Shown: positions 52,908-62,621, counted from the stretch's first letter. The stretch: 64,000 nt of DNA from UBA4416 sp036676295 (GCA_036676295.1 JAKFDE010000061.1:124001-188000); one strand, 5' to 3'. A program made the numbers and translations. Notes: generated from the sequence alone by a model not told the origin.

Positions 52908-53639
52908 TTATTCATACTCCCTTTCTTCCTGCCATACAGATCCACTAAAGCGCTTATTAAAGCCAACTAAAAGGTAAGCAGCTACTCCGCTGAAAAAGAT
53001 CAATAAGTGAAAATACACTGCAATGCGGTAACCGCACCAATAAGTGGCTGTTCTATCCAGAGTAATTAAATAAGTGGGTAAACTCATGGTTACAATAAAC
53101 ACCCAACTTAAAATCGTTACCATCAACGTTTCAAAATTGCGTAAAGGAAATGCCAATAGTTTTGTATACCATTTGAGTTTAGTTCCCCAATGGTTTATTA
53201 AATAATAATTTCCTAAAACAGTAGGAGCAAATAGCGCAAAATTGGCATGATTAATCCGCTTTCTGTATCCTTCTGCCGGCCCCATAATTTTGAAGCCTTC
53301 CAGATCTTTTCCTTGTAAACGATTTAATTCTTTAATTTTTAAAATAGCGCTATATGGCACATCAAATTGGTAATTTTGACTGTCCAAAAATTTTAAACGG
53401 AGCTTGATACAAACTTCTTTTAGTTCTCCGGGCTTAAAGATCAGGTATTCTTCTAAGCCTTCTTCATCAAGCATTTGAAAATGTTTATTATACGTCTTCA
53501 GATTTTGTAAAATATTCTTTTCTTTATAAATGCTTTGTGCTAAAATGCGATTTACTTCGGCAATAACTTCATCTTCCGGTTTTGACGGTTTAATCTTCCG
53601 TTTGGTTAATTCTTCTTTAATATCAAACCCAGAGAACAT
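52908..53639 (-). CDS. Conserved hypothetical protein with two C-terminal membrane helices
   Basis: I do not recognise a family for this 243-residue protein. Residues 1-130 are charged and probably cytoplasmic. Hydrophobic segments lie at about 133-148 (weak), 175-192 and 205-226, and the C-terminus is short and acidic (WQEEREYE). It has no signal peptide. The layout suggests an inner-membrane protein with a soluble N-terminal domain. It is monocistronic between purE and a VOC gene. The function is unknown. Confidence 0.68.
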   Translation of the reverse strand: MFSGFDIKEELTKRKIKPSKPEDEVIAEVNRILAQSIYKEKNILQNLKTYNKHFQMLDEEGLEEYLIFKPGELKEVCIKLRLKFLDSQNYQFDVPYSAILKIKELNRLQGKDLEGFKIMGPAEGYRKRINHANFALFAPTVLGNYYLINHWGTKLKWYTKLLAFPLRNFETLMVTILSWVFIVTMSLPTYLITLDRTATYWCGYRIAVYFHLLIFFSGVAAYLLVGFNKRFSGSVWQEEREYE

Positions 53640-53777
53640 GTGTTTTGTATATTAGGTTATATAAAATTAATAAAAAGGTAGAATTAATGTATTTATTTTC
53701 GCCTAAACCCAAATAGGGCGAGTTATAAATAATTAATTGGTAGAGTATTTATCCTCAATAAATTATTAAATTTAAGT

Positions 53778-54188
53778 ATGAAAACACCGATCCTTTGGGT
53801 AGAAATACCGGTATCTGATTTTGCAAGAGCCGTAGCTTTTTATGAGAATGTTTTTGAAACGAAACTTGAAATTCAAACTATTTTTGATAAAACGATTGCC
53901 GTGTTTGATAAAGATGCTTTTGGGATTAAGGCATCCTTAAACCAGGTAGATAATTATACCGGAACCAATGGCATAAAACCGTTCTTCTATGTCAACATAA
54001 TGTCTGATGCAATTGAAGCAGTTGCTGAATTTGGTGGAGTTGTTACGCAGAAGCCTGCCCTGCTTAAACAAACAAATAAAAATGGAGATATTATAATAGG
54101 CAGTAATCTTATTGACAATCAAGTGGGTTATTACGCAGAGATTAAGGATTCAGAAGGAAATCATTTATATTTATACAGTCATAGTTAA
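53778..54188 (+). CDS. VOC (glyoxalase/bleomycin-resistance) superfamily protein
   Basis: A 136-residue protein with the paired beta-alpha-beta-beta-beta modules of the vicinal oxygen chelate superfamily: WVEIPVSDFARAVAFYENVF near residues 7-26, and the second module ending VGYYAEIKDSEGNHLYLYSH. Members are metal-dependent lyases, isomerases or binding proteins; the glutamate in the last strand is replaced here by Tyr (LYLYS), so a metal-free binding role is possible. The gene stands alone 15 bp upstream of the M20 peptidase gene. Confidence 0.83.
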   Translation: MKTPILWVEIPVSDFARAVAFYENVFETKLEIQTIFDKTIAVFDKDAFGIKASLNQVDNYTGTNGIKPFFYVNIMSDAIEAVAEFGGVVTQKPALLKQTNKNGDIIIGSNLIDNQVGYYAEIKDSEGNHLYLYSHS

Positions 54189-54203
54189 TAACCTTCATTT
54201 TAA

Positions 54204-55592
54204 TTGTTCAGACCAAAAAACATATTGTCATTTGTTTTATTTTTTGTAATTCATATTTGTTCTTCGCAAACAGATCCTTCGCAAGTTATTTCTAAGTACA
54301 TTACTTTTAAAAGCACTTCTGGTAACGAAAAGCCCGCTGCTTTGTATATGAAACAAGTCTGTGAATCTTTGGGTTTATTTACCACTGTTTTTTCAGATTC
54401 AGATTCATCCTACAATTTTTGCGCTTCTTTATTACCGCTCGATATTAGATTACCCTCTATATTGCTTATCAATCATACAGATGTAGTTTCGGCAGATGAA
54501 AATGCGAATTGGAAGTTTGATCCCTTTAGCGGTAAGATCAGTCACGATACGGTTTATGGCCGTGGAGCGATTGATATGAAAGGATTAGCCGTGATGCAGG
54601 TATTTGCGTTAAAACGGATCAAGGATTCCTTACAATCAAACTTGCTAAATCACAATGTTATTATTTTGTTTTTAGCAGGCGAAGAAAATGGCGGTAGAAA
54701 TGGCGCTGCAAAAATGATTGATTCAACAATTCTTGATCGGTTAAACCCACAAGTTGTATTTGGAGAAGGCGGTGGTGGTTTAACGAATATTATTCCCGGA
54801 AAAGAAAATGACCTGTGTTTTTTTGTATCTAATGCCGAAAAGAAAAGTTTATGGTTAAAACTTGAAGCTACGGTTAAATCTCAAGGTCACGGCTCGGTTC
54901 CTTCTTCTAAAACAGCTAATCGATTATTGTTAAAAGCGATTCAAAAAATAGAAAAAACAGAAAGTAGAATTTATATTGATAAGAGTACTGAAATTACGTT
55001 TAAAAAACTGGGAACTATTATTGGTGGTGGCAAAGGCTTTGTTGTGAAGCACATTAATTGGTGGATCTTTAAACCTTTTAGAAAAAACATACTTAATAAT
55101 AATCAAGCTTTAAAAACATTAGTCACTAATTCGTATCAATTAACTCAAATACAAAACCCTCATAGCGGTGCTGTAAATCAGGTAGCTCAAACAGCCAGCG
55201 CTTATTATGATTGTCGTTTGCTTCCGAATAAGTCTGAACAGCCTTTGTTTATGAAATTGTTGTTTCGCATCCTTGATCCAAGGATAAAGATCACAGTATT
55301 GGATGAATCTCCTGAAGCTGATCCTAGTGAATTGAACCAACATTATGATAATATGTCGATGGCTATTAAATCTGTTTTTCCAAGTGCTCATATAATTCCT
55401 GTAACCTTTCCGGCAACTACTGATAATAGTTATTTTCGAAAAGCAGGCATTAATTCTTTTGGTGTTTTGCCTTTTCAACTATCAGAAGACATGATGGGGA
55501 GTGTGCATTCGTCTAACGAAAGAATACCGGTTAAAGCAATTAATGATGGTATTAAAGTGTACGTTAGTTTTTTGAAGAATTACGTGAAGTAA
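54204..55592 (+). CDS. Secreted M20-family metallopeptidase
   Basis: The 462-residue co-catalytic zinc peptidase has a signal peptide ending near CSSQ. Metal-ligand motifs are visible as LLINHTDVVSA near residue 92, GRGAIDMKGL near 122 and FLAGEENGGRNGA near 155. A lid or dimerisation domain lies between about 220 and 345, and the last ligand region SVHSSNERIPV lies near residue 436. It probably trims peptides in the periplasm or outside. The start is TTG, immediately followed by the hydrophobic signal; no ATG suits the frame. Confidence 0.9.
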   Translation: MFRPKNILSFVLFFVIHICSSQTDPSQVISKYITFKSTSGNEKPAALYMKQVCESLGLFTTVFSDSDSSYNFCASLLPLDIRLPSILLINHTDVVSADENANWKFDPFSGKISHDTVYGRGAIDMKGLAVMQVFALKRIKDSLQSNLLNHNVIILFLAGEENGGRNGAAKMIDSTILDRLNPQVVFGEGGGGLTNIIPGKENDLCFFVSNAEKKSLWLKLEATVKSQGHGSVPSSKTANRLLLKAIQKIEKTESRIYIDKSTEITFKKLGTIIGGGKGFVVKHINWWIFKPFRKNILNNNQALKTLVTNSYQLTQIQNPHSGAVNQVAQTASAYYDCRLLPNKSEQPLFMKLLFRILDPRIKITVLDESPEADPSELNQHYDNMSMAIKSVFPSAHIIPVTFPATTDNSYFRKAGINSFGVLPFQLSEDMMGSVHSSNERIPVKAINDGIKVYVSFLKNYVK

Positions 55593-55606
55593 TTATTCAG
55601 GATCAT

Positions 55607-56002
55607 TTATTGTATGTTGGGCTTTAAAGCATCAAAATCAACTTTAGCTAAAGTATCCATCAGGCCGCACATCGACTTTTCTATAGCCTTGTATTCAAAC
55701 TCTTCGTTGCTTAAAAAAACAAACATGATGTGTAGTTTATGATTTGGCAAAGCGGCGTAAAGTTTATGTTTATGTAATCGGTACACCTCTCGCATACGGC
55801 GTTTCAAAGTATTACGTTTATTGGCACGTTTATGCTTTTTTTTAGGCACCACAAACATGGCTTGAACAGGGTACTCGCTTTCAAATTCCGAAGGGAGATA
55901 TATTAATTTGATTGGAAATTGTGTTTTAGATTTTCCTTTTGCAAATAGTTCGTCGATAGCTTTTTTGCTACACAAACGCTCTATTTTTTCAAAAGTAAAC
56001 AT
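55607..56002 (-). CDS. rnpA: Ribonuclease P protein component
   Basis: The 131-residue basic protein assists the RNase P RNA in maturing tRNA 5' ends. The RNA-binding RNR signature appears as HKRANKRNTLKRRMREVYRL near residues 56-75, with the N-terminal ERLCSKKAIDELF strand-helix unit. The usual neighbour rpmH is not adjacent; instead hemD lies upstream by 70 bp on the same strand. Confidence 0.95.
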   Translation of the reverse strand: MFTFEKIERLCSKKAIDELFAKGKSKTQFPIKLIYLPSEFESEYPVQAMFVVPKKKHKRANKRNTLKRRMREVYRLHKHKLYAALPNHKLHIMFVFLSNEEFEYKAIEKSMCGLMDTLAKVDFDALKPNIQ

Positions 56003-56043
56003 AAGAGGATGAAGGCGATTAGATAATTCTTAGTTCAAGATCT

Positions 56044-56059
56044 TCACGCCCCGGCGTGA
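56044..56059. repeat. Short palindrome between hemD and rnpA
   Basis: Arms tcacgcc / ggcgtga flank a 2-base centre. The composition is GC-rich compared with its surroundings, so it may be the remnant of a dispersed element. Confidence 0.4.
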
Positions 56060-56072
56060 CTAATAAAGAGGA

Positions 56073-57356
56073 TTATCTCTTATTAGATTCTTTAATGTAT
56101 TCGTCCAATGCTCCCGACATACTTGGGTTTTTTGGATTAGGTGCATAAATATCTAAACGGTAACCTTGTTTTTTCAACTCATTTGCCGCAGCAACACCAA
56201 AACAGGCAATACGTGTATTTCCTTGTTTAAAGTTAGGGAAATTGTGTTTTAAAGATCGGATACCCGCAGGAGTAAAGAATACCAATACATCAAACTCATT
56301 TAAGTTTTTAATGTCAGACAGATCAGCACTCACTGTTCTGTACATAACCGCTTTTGTGTACTTAATAGAAAGTGCATCTAAGAAGTCGCAGATCTGTTCT
56401 TTTTGAACATCAGCAGCAGGTAATAAAAATTTCTCTTCTTTATTTTTACGGATCACATCTACCAGATCCTGGATAGTTTGATGGCCGAAGAATATTTTAC
56501 GTTTGCGGTACTGAATGTATTTTTGCAAATAATAAGCCGTTGCTTCGTTAATACAAAAATATTTCATGGATTCAGGAACGGTAACGCGCATTTCGTTACA
56601 CATTCTGAAATAATGATCAACTGCCATGCGACTGGTTAAGATAACGGCATGGTGTTCTAAAATATCAATACGTTGAGTTCTGAAATCTTTAACAGGTAAT
56701 CCTTCGATCTTAATAAATTGACGGAAGGTTTCTATTAAATTATATTTTTTTGCAAGATCGTAATATGGATTTTTATCATTCTCAGGTTTTGGTTGAGAGA
56801 TCAATAACGTTTTTACTTTGTTTTTTGGATAGTTAGAGACTTCTATCACCGGTTGAGGTGCTACAGGTACTAATTGTTTTTTTGTTTTTACGCCAATTTT
56901 TACAATTTTTTCGGTGTTGGCAGTTGCAGCCGGAGTTATTGTTTTTTCAGCTTGAACAACTGGTGCTTTAGCTTTTTCTACAATAACTGGTTTCTTTGCA
57001 ACAACTTTTTTAGCTACCGGTTTCACAGCAGGCTTAGTTGGCTTTGCTATTTTTTTAACTACAACTTTTTTGCTTTTTGCCGGATTAGATTTAGCGATCA
57101 CTTTTTTTGCAGCAACCTTTTTAGGTTTTGTTTTTGCGGCAACCTTTTTGGTTGTGATTGGCTTCTTAGCCGTTGCTTTTTTTACAATTAATTTTTTCGC
57201 AACCACTTTTTTAGTTACGGCTTGGCGCGAAGATTTAGGAGTATTTTTTTTACTTACAACTTTTTTGGTTGCTGGCTTCTTTGCTGCTTTAACTAGAGAT
57301 ACTTTTTTTGCTTTAGTAGCTGTTGTTTTTTTAGATTTACTTTTTTTAAGAGCCAT
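56073..57356 (-). CDS. hemD: Uroporphyrinogen-III synthase with a histone-H1-like N-terminal tail
   Basis: The 427-residue protein consists of a Lys/Ala/Val-rich tail (residues 1-178, with repeats such as KKVVAKK and AAKKVIAK) and a HemD domain from about 179. The domain begins VKTLLISQPKPENDKNPYYD, as in other Bacteroidota HemD proteins, and contains VILTSRMAVDHYF and FFTPAGIRSL. HemD closes the tetrapyrrole ring with inversion of ring D. Bacteroidota HemD is normally about 250 residues, so the tail is an addition. It lies 8 bp after the DUF4271 gene, a usual neighbour. Confidence 0.93.
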   Translation of the reverse strand: MALKKSKSKKTTATKAKKVSLVKAAKKPATKKVVSKKNTPKSSRQAVTKKVVAKKLIVKKATAKKPITTKKVAAKTKPKKVAAKKVIAKSNPAKSKKVVVKKIAKPTKPAVKPVAKKVVAKKPVIVEKAKAPVVQAEKTITPAATANTEKIVKIGVKTKKQLVPVAPQPVIEVSNYPKNKVKTLLISQPKPENDKNPYYDLAKKYNLIETFRQFIKIEGLPVKDFRTQRIDILEHHAVILTSRMAVDHYFRMCNEMRVTVPESMKYFCINEATAYYLQKYIQYRKRKIFFGHQTIQDLVDVIRKNKEEKFLLPAADVQKEQICDFLDALSIKYTKAVMYRTVSADLSDIKNLNEFDVLVFFTPAGIRSLKHNFPNFKQGNTRIACFGVAAANELKKQGYRLDIYAPNPKNPSMSGALDEYIKESNKR

Positions 57357-57364
57357 ATTTCAAA

Positions 57365-58111
57365 TCAATACTTAAAATTAACCAACAGAAATTTTATCAA
57401 AACAAAAATTGGCAAAATTTCTAGAGCGCAAAGATACAAAAAAATATAAAAAACGCCAATATTTTGCTCTAACACAGATATAACAAAGCCTCTGAACAAC
57501 CTCAGTAAATACAATAAACCACAAATAATGATTGCCGGATATAAAAACAATTCTGTAGAATATTTGGAGAACTGTATGCAGATGATGAAGGGGAACAGCA
57601 CTACGCCTGTTGTTTGACAAAATACCGTAACGTTAAAAATATATTCTTTACCTAATTCTTTGGTTAATGTTAATTGCGAAAGCAGAAAATTGGTTGAAAA
57701 TTTAACAATATACATTAAGCTTATTGCAAGTATAAAAAACATATATTGTTTTGCTGGGCTAATATTCTGTAAGATTAACCCGAAATAACGATTAGTAATA
57801 TATACTAAATAGGAAATGACTAAGATAAAACAGATGGATAAAAACACAGAAACGCGTTTGTTGATCTTATAATCTTCTCTGAATAATTGTTTTGATGCTT
57901 GTAAACTAAAAGGTGAAGAAAAAACCTTTAGTAATTTTCTGGGATCAAAGATCTTAATGGAAACATATAGCGTTAGGATCAAAAACATGAGTCCCACCGG
58001 CCAATAATAAATGGTACCCGATCTAAATATGGGGTCTTTATGAGTAGGAGTTAATAAATGTCCGGCAAATACAGATGGTTCTTTAAGCCATAATGAATCG
58101 TTATTGGACAT
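57365..58111 (-). CDS. DUF4271 membrane protein
   Basis: The 248-residue protein belongs to a Bacteroidota family (DUF4271) commonly encoded beside hemD. Six to seven hydrophobic helices are visible from about residue 37 to the end (for example VGLMFLILTLYVSI and VVLFPFIICIQF), preceded by a polar N-terminal stretch. The function is unknown. The gene is followed by hemD with 8 bp between them, and a beta-barrel gene (DUF5777) lies 26 bp upstream. Confidence 0.82.
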   Translation of the reverse strand: MSNNDSLWLKEPSVFAGHLLTPTHKDPIFRSGTIYYWPVGLMFLILTLYVSIKIFDPRKLLKVFSSPFSLQASKQLFREDYKINKRVSVFLSICFILVISYLVYITNRYFGLILQNISPAKQYMFFILAISLMYIVKFSTNFLLSQLTLTKELGKEYIFNVTVFCQTTGVVLFPFIICIQFSKYSTELFLYPAIIICGLLYLLRLFRGFVISVLEQNIGVFYIFLYLCALEILPIFVLIKFLLVNFKY

Positions 58112-58137
58112 ATAAATAAGCTAAAAAGTAAATCAAA

Positions 58138-59082
58138 TTATAAAGCGAACCATCTGGAAATATTAAAGCCCAATTTAATTTGACCTTTAGTCCATGTATC
58201 TTGAGTATTGGTTAACAAGCTACTTTCTAAAATAGCTGCGCCATTAGTATAATTAACATGAAAAACGTGACCCCCGGTTTCAATTTCAATACCAACGCCT
58301 AATGGATTGTAATATCCTGTTGGGTTTTTTTGTTGAAATTCTGAGAAGTTATAAAAGTAATCAGCTACTACAGCAAAACGTTTGGTTAATTTAACACGTC
58401 CGCCAACTCCTAGCGAAAATAATTCATTTGTATCTTCTTTACCATTAACGGTATTAACTTGTTGCTTAATAAAATTGCGATGCGTGTAGGTTGGCATTAA
58501 TTGTAATGAAAACCAGGAATTAAATTTACGGGCAATTAATAACTGACTGCAATATTGAACTCTATGAGCTTCTTTGGTATCGGGGCGAATAGTGCCGGCA
58601 TATAAATTATCAGTGGTCATTGATGTATAACCTAAGTCGCCATAAAAACATAATGATACCGGAACTTTATTGTCTTCGGTTTGAGTTAGAAAACGCCATT
58701 TCACTAAACCATCATACATCTCTCTGAATTTGCTACGCCCAATACCTATTGTTAATTTATCTGTAATTCCATAATCAAACGAAATGCGAATATCAGTAGC
58801 ATTATCTAACCCAAAATACTGATGAGCTGCATCATTCAAGGCATTTGGGGTACCGCTATTATAAATATTACCAAAACGGTGAGTTACTCTAAAATCCATA
58901 TTACGCTTTTTAACCGTTTCAATCGTTTGTGCACTAACGATTTTGGTGGTTTTAAAAGTAGCATATACTTTTTTTGCCGGCTCTTTTACGGAATCTTGTT
59001 TTATTAAATCCAATAAGTCATCCTGAGCAAAAGATGAAAAGGATGCTATTAAGGTTGCGCAAAAAGTAAGATGTTTAATCAT
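58138..59082 (-). CDS. DUF5777-family outer-membrane beta-barrel protein
   Basis: A predicted outer-membrane protein of 314 residues from the ATG at 59082; a TTG eight codons earlier is also possible. The signal peptide ends near SFAQ, and the mature part has many amphipathic strands (DIRISFDYGITDKLTIGIG, QLMPTYTHRNF) and a terminal aromatic strand ending RWFAL. The MDFRVTHRFGNI block near residue 60 marks the DUF5777 family. In other Bacteroidota such genes lie next to YceI-family genes, as here. The ligand is unknown. Confidence 0.82.
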   Translation of the reverse strand: MIKHLTFCATLIASFSSFAQDDLLDLIKQDSVKEPAKKVYATFKTTKIVSAQTIETVKKRNMDFRVTHRFGNIYNSGTPNALNDAAHQYFGLDNATDIRISFDYGITDKLTIGIGRSKFREMYDGLVKWRFLTQTEDNKVPVSLCFYGDLGYTSMTTDNLYAGTIRPDTKEAHRVQYCSQLLIARKFNSWFSLQLMPTYTHRNFIKQQVNTVNGKEDTNELFSLGVGGRVKLTKRFAVVADYFYNFSEFQQKNPTGYYNPLGVGIEIETGGHVFHVNYTNGAAILESSLLTNTQDTWTKGQIKLGFNISRWFAL

Positions 59083-59110
59083 AGCCCTGATTTTATTTAT
59101 AGCCAAATAT

Positions 59111-59143
59111 AAATAAAAAAACGGAAACCAGAGGCTTCCGTTT
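59111..59143 (-). terminator. Rho-independent terminator after the YceI-family gene
   Basis: Arms aaacggaa (59119-59126) and ttccgttt (59136-59143) flank a 9-base loop. On the minus strand the hairpin is followed by a T-rich run. It lies after the YceI-family gene. Confidence 0.75.
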
Positions 59144-59168
59144 AATTGATTAAGGGAAAAAATTAAGC

Positions 59169-59726
59169 CTATTTTTTTACAAAAGGTTCTAAAGTGGCGA
59201 TAATTTTAACATCAACGACTTCAGCAATATTTTGAACATATAAAGAAGGAACCTTAATGTTGTAATCAGCAATTCTTATCTTAAACTCTGAATTAATTAC
59301 AATCTCATTTCCTTTTTTGGTTAGGGTGCCTTCCATCTCTACATCTTTGGTAACTCCATGTAAATTCATGGTTCCCTTAACGGTTACTTTATTTTCTCCG
59401 TCTTTAGTATAGTCAACCGGCTCAATAATTTTTCCTTTAAATACACATACCGGAAATTTATCCGATTCCAGATAATTCTCGTTAAAGTGTTCTTCCATTA
59501 ACGGCTTAGGAAATTTAAAATAGGTCATGGTTACGCCTACCTGAATATCGCCGGTAGCAGTATTTAAACCAATGCTCGATTTTTTATTAACTGCCGTAAT
59601 ATCTTCTAATGGTGATTTTGAAAAGAAGGTAATACTTGAGCCGTCGGCTTTTGCTTTATAAATTTGAGCGTTTAAGGTAATTGTAGCTCCTAAAACAAAT
59701 AGTACTGAGTAAAGCAATTTAGTCAT
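59169..59726 (-). CDS. YceI-family periplasmic protein
   Basis: The 185-residue protein has a signal peptide ending near LNAQ and the YceI lipocalin-like barrel. It is recognised by GSSITFFSKSPLEDITA near residue 30, the FPVCVFKGKI strand and the VKGTMNLHGVTKDVEMEGTL block near 118, which is the family hallmark. YceI proteins bind isoprenoid-type amphiphiles in their barrel. It lies upstream of the DUF5777 gene with a terminator between them. The ligand here is not known. Confidence 0.92.
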   Translation of the reverse strand: MTKLLYSVLFVLGATITLNAQIYKAKADGSSITFFSKSPLEDITAVNKKSSIGLNTATGDIQVGVTMTYFKFPKPLMEEHFNENYLESDKFPVCVFKGKIIEPVDYTKDGENKVTVKGTMNLHGVTKDVEMEGTLTKKGNEIVINSEFKIRIADYNIKVPSLYVQNIAEVVDVKIIATLEPFVKK

Positions 59727-59798
59727 GATGTGTGATTTTAATATTTAGTATAACTTATTTCAATAGTTATACCAAATTAGATAATATTTCAACTAATG

Positions 59799-60845
59799 TC
59801 AAATGCTTTCCAAATATTTGTTAATTAACTGAGGTAAGCCATAATTATCCAAATCGGCACGTTTTATTTTCAATAGTGATTTGGATTTTAAAGGTGTTTT
59901 TATTTTTATTTCGTAAAACGAACTGTATAAATGTTGATGGGATAAAATATGTTTTTTTAGTTTAGTAACAGATAATACCTTAAAATCCTTTACTAATTCA
60001 CTAAACTTTTTGTGGTTTAATAATTTTTCCTGCGGTTCTTCTTTTGTTGTTTCTATTAAAACAAATTCATATAAGTTTTGCCAAATGTCTTTTTCTGTGC
60101 GTTTAGATACATAAACCGAATCTTTATAATTGAAGATAAAATAATGGAAGTAACGGTTTTTGATCTTGATCTTTTTATCCTTAACAGGTAAAGCCGCAAC
60201 CGTATTATTTTTAAATGCCAGGCAATGCACTTGTAAAGGGCACTCTTCGCATTTTGGATTTTGTGGCTTGCACCATAACGCACCAAATTCCATTAGCGCA
60301 CTATTATGTAAAGCAGGTTGTTTTTTATTTAATAATTCATCTGCTACTAACTGAAACTCTTTTTTTCCTTGTGTAGAATTGATGGGTGTATTTAAATTAA
60401 ACAAACGCGATAGGACTCTGTAAACATTACCATCTACTACGGCATGAGGTAACCCATAAGCAATGGATGCAATAGCCGCTGCGGTATAATCGCCAACACC
60501 TTTTAGTTCTTTAATTTCGTTATAGGTTTTTGGAAAAACGCCTTTGTAGTTTTTGGCCACTACTTCAGCAGCAGCATGTAAGTTTCTGGCTCGTGAATAA
60601 TAACCTAAGCCTTGCCATAAACGCATGACTTTATCTTCAGGCGCTTTTGCCAGATCAACTATTGTTGGAAATGTTTCCGTGAATTTGATATAATAACTCA
60701 ACCCCTGCACAACTTGCGTTTGTTGCAACATGATTTCTGAGAGCCAAATTTTATAAGGATCGTTAGTGTTACGCCAAGGCAGATCACGCTTGTTTTTTTT
60801 GTACCAAGCAATTAATTTATCAGAGATAGGATGAGTAGCGGGCAT
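59799..60845 (-). CDS. mutY: A/G-specific adenine DNA glycosylase
   Basis: The 348-residue repair enzyme removes adenine mispaired with 8-oxoguanine. Visible features are the catalytic Glu in LSEIMLQQTQVV near residue 37, the helix-hairpin-helix LKGVGDYTAAAIASIA near 113 followed by the catalytic Asp in VVDGNVYRV, and the four Cys [4Fe-4S] motif CKPQNPKCEECPLQVHC near 192-208. The C-terminal domain has a NUDIX-like 8-oxoG recognition fold. The acyl-CoA synthetase gene ends where mutY begins, so they form one transcript. Confidence 0.96.
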   Translation of the reverse strand: MPATHPISDKLIAWYKKNKRDLPWRNTNDPYKIWLSEIMLQQTQVVQGLSYYIKFTETFPTIVDLAKAPEDKVMRLWQGLGYYSRARNLHAAAEVVAKNYKGVFPKTYNEIKELKGVGDYTAAAIASIAYGLPHAVVDGNVYRVLSRLFNLNTPINSTQGKKEFQLVADELLNKKQPALHNSALMEFGALWCKPQNPKCEECPLQVHCLAFKNNTVAALPVKDKKIKIKNRYFHYFIFNYKDSVYVSKRTEKDIWQNLYEFVLIETTKEEPQEKLLNHKKFSELVKDFKVLSVTKLKKHILSHQHLYSSFYEIKIKTPLKSKSLLKIKRADLDNYGLPQLINKYLESI

Positions 60846-62621
60846 TTAATCTTCTACGGCAAAGATCTTGTGAATAGCATCCATGTTTTTTTCTTTGATC
60901 ACTTTACGTTTAAGACTCATCTTAGGCGTTAATTCTCCTCCTTCGATACTCCATTCTTTATGTAAAATCTCACAACGCTTTAATTGCTCATACGGAGCTA
61001 AACTCTTATTTATTGTTTTAATGTGATCATGAATAATGCGGTGTAGTTCTTCATGATTGCTCATCTCTTCGTTAGTTGTCCAGGGAATGCCTTTGTCTTT
61101 ACAATATTCCTTAAAATTAGTAAACGAAGGGACAATAATAGCGGATGCAAATTTTTGACTTTCGCCAACCACCATACTTTGTTCAACAAAACGGCACTCT
61201 TTAATTTTATTTTCAAGCATTAAAGGGGCAATGTATTTTCCTGAACTGGTTTTGAAAATTTCTTTTTTACGATCGGTGATCTTTAAAAATTTTTCTTCAA
61301 CAAAAGTCCCTACATCACCCGTGTGAAACCAGCCGTCGGCATCCATCACTTCTTTAGTAGCTTCTTCGTTTTTATAGTAGCCCATCATTACGTTTGGGCC
61401 TTTCACTAAGATCTCTCCATCTTCTTCAGCAATTTTTACTTCACAACCTTCAATAACAGGGCCTACAGTTCCAATACGAATATTGTCTTCGCCATAACGA
61501 TTTACGCTTACAACAACAGCCGTTTCGGTTAAGCCATAACCTTGCAGGCAAACAATATTAGCACATAAAAAAATACGTTCCAGTTTTGGATTTAGCGCTG
61601 CACCTCCGGACGCAATACAGATTAATTTACCACCAACAGCAGCACGCCATTTGCTAAACACTAATTTGTCGGCTATTTTATGTTGTATGCCATACCACCA
61701 ACCATTTTTGCCATTGAGTTCGTATCGGTTGGCAATACGCATGCTCCAATCAAAGATCTTACGCTTTGTTCCTGTTAATTTTTCGCCGGTTGCAGTAATT
61801 TTTTCATACACGCGTTCAATTAAACGAGGAACGGATACAAATATTTGTGGTTGAATTTCTTTTAAGTTATCGCCAATGGTTTCTAAACCTTCGGCATAAT
61901 AGATAGAAATGCCCTTATATAAATATAAGGTGCTTACCATGCGTTCGTACACATGATTGAGTGGCAAAAAACTCAAGGCTTTCCACCAGGAGGCGAAGGG
62001 AGCAAAATTTTGGCAAGCTAAAACATTGGAAGTTAAATTATGATGAGAGATCATCACTCCTTTTGGAACACCGGTTGTTCCTGAGGTGTAAAGGATCGTC
62101 ATTAATTGATCTGGCACAATTGATTGTTTGATCTGATCGATTTTTTCAGGCACTGCATTTTTCTTTCCCAATTCAAGAAAATCGTGAAAAGACATTAATC
62201 CTTCAATTGGATTAAAAGAAATTACATGTTTAACCAACGGAATTTCTTTTTCAATAGCGATCAATTTTGCATAAATGGCTTTATCAGAAACAAAAACGGC
62301 TTTTACTTCGGCATGGTTGATAATGAATTGCAGATCGTGATTGCTGATGGTTGGAAAAACAGGAACTGTTACAATATTGGCTTGCTGACATCCAAAATCA
62401 CAAAAATTCCATTCAGGTCGGTTATTAGAAATAATGGCTACTTTGTCTTTATCAGTTAAACCAAGCGCTAATAAACCATAACTTACATAATTGGAATAAT
62501 TAACAAAATCATCGCTGCTGTATTTTTTCCATTGTTTGTTTTCTTTAGCAGCCAATACATCTTCTTTTTTGTATTGGGTTTTATATAATTCTAAAATATC
62601 AAATACACGGGTTATCTCCAT
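60846..62621 (-). CDS. Long-chain acyl-CoA synthetase (AMP-forming)
   Basis: The 591-residue ANL-superfamily enzyme activates fatty acids through an acyl-adenylate. The P-loop YTSGTTGVPKGVMISHHNLTS lies near residue 180, with LQGYGLTETAVVVS near 355, the adenylate-binding GWFHTGDVG near 432 and the linker DRKKEIFKTSSGKYIAP near 450-466. It belongs to the FAA1/FadD15-like group. Its end adjoins the mutY start. A TATATTTG box at 62653-62646 on the minus strand is a plausible minus-seven element about 25 bp upstream. Confidence 0.94.
   Translation of the reverse strand: MEITRVFDILELYKTQYKKEDVLAAKENKQWKKYSSDDFVNYSNYVSYGLLALGLTDKDKVAIISNNRPEWNFCDFGCQQANIVTVPVFPTISNHDLQFIINHAEVKAVFVSDKAIYAKLIAIEKEIPLVKHVISFNPIEGLMSFHDFLELGKKNAVPEKIDQIKQSIVPDQLMTILYTSGTTGVPKGVMISHHNLTSNVLACQNFAPFASWWKALSFLPLNHVYERMVSTLYLYKGISIYYAEGLETIGDNLKEIQPQIFVSVPRLIERVYEKITATGEKLTGTKRKIFDWSMRIANRYELNGKNGWWYGIQHKIADKLVFSKWRAAVGGKLICIASGGAALNPKLERIFLCANIVCLQGYGLTETAVVVSVNRYGEDNIRIGTVGPVIEGCEVKIAEEDGEILVKGPNVMMGYYKNEEATKEVMDADGWFHTGDVGTFVEEKFLKITDRKKEIFKTSSGKYIAPLMLENKIKECRFVEQSMVVGESQKFASAIIVPSFTNFKEYCKDKGIPWTTNEEMSNHEELHRIIHDHIKTINKSLAPYEQLKRCEILHKEWSIEGGELTPKMSLKRKVIKEKNMDAIHKIFAVED

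Noticed and set aside
56874..57375. Plus-strand frames opposite the hemD tail, Phe/Cys-rich
   Set aside because: Same cause: reverse reading of a Lys/Ala-rich low-complexity stretch.
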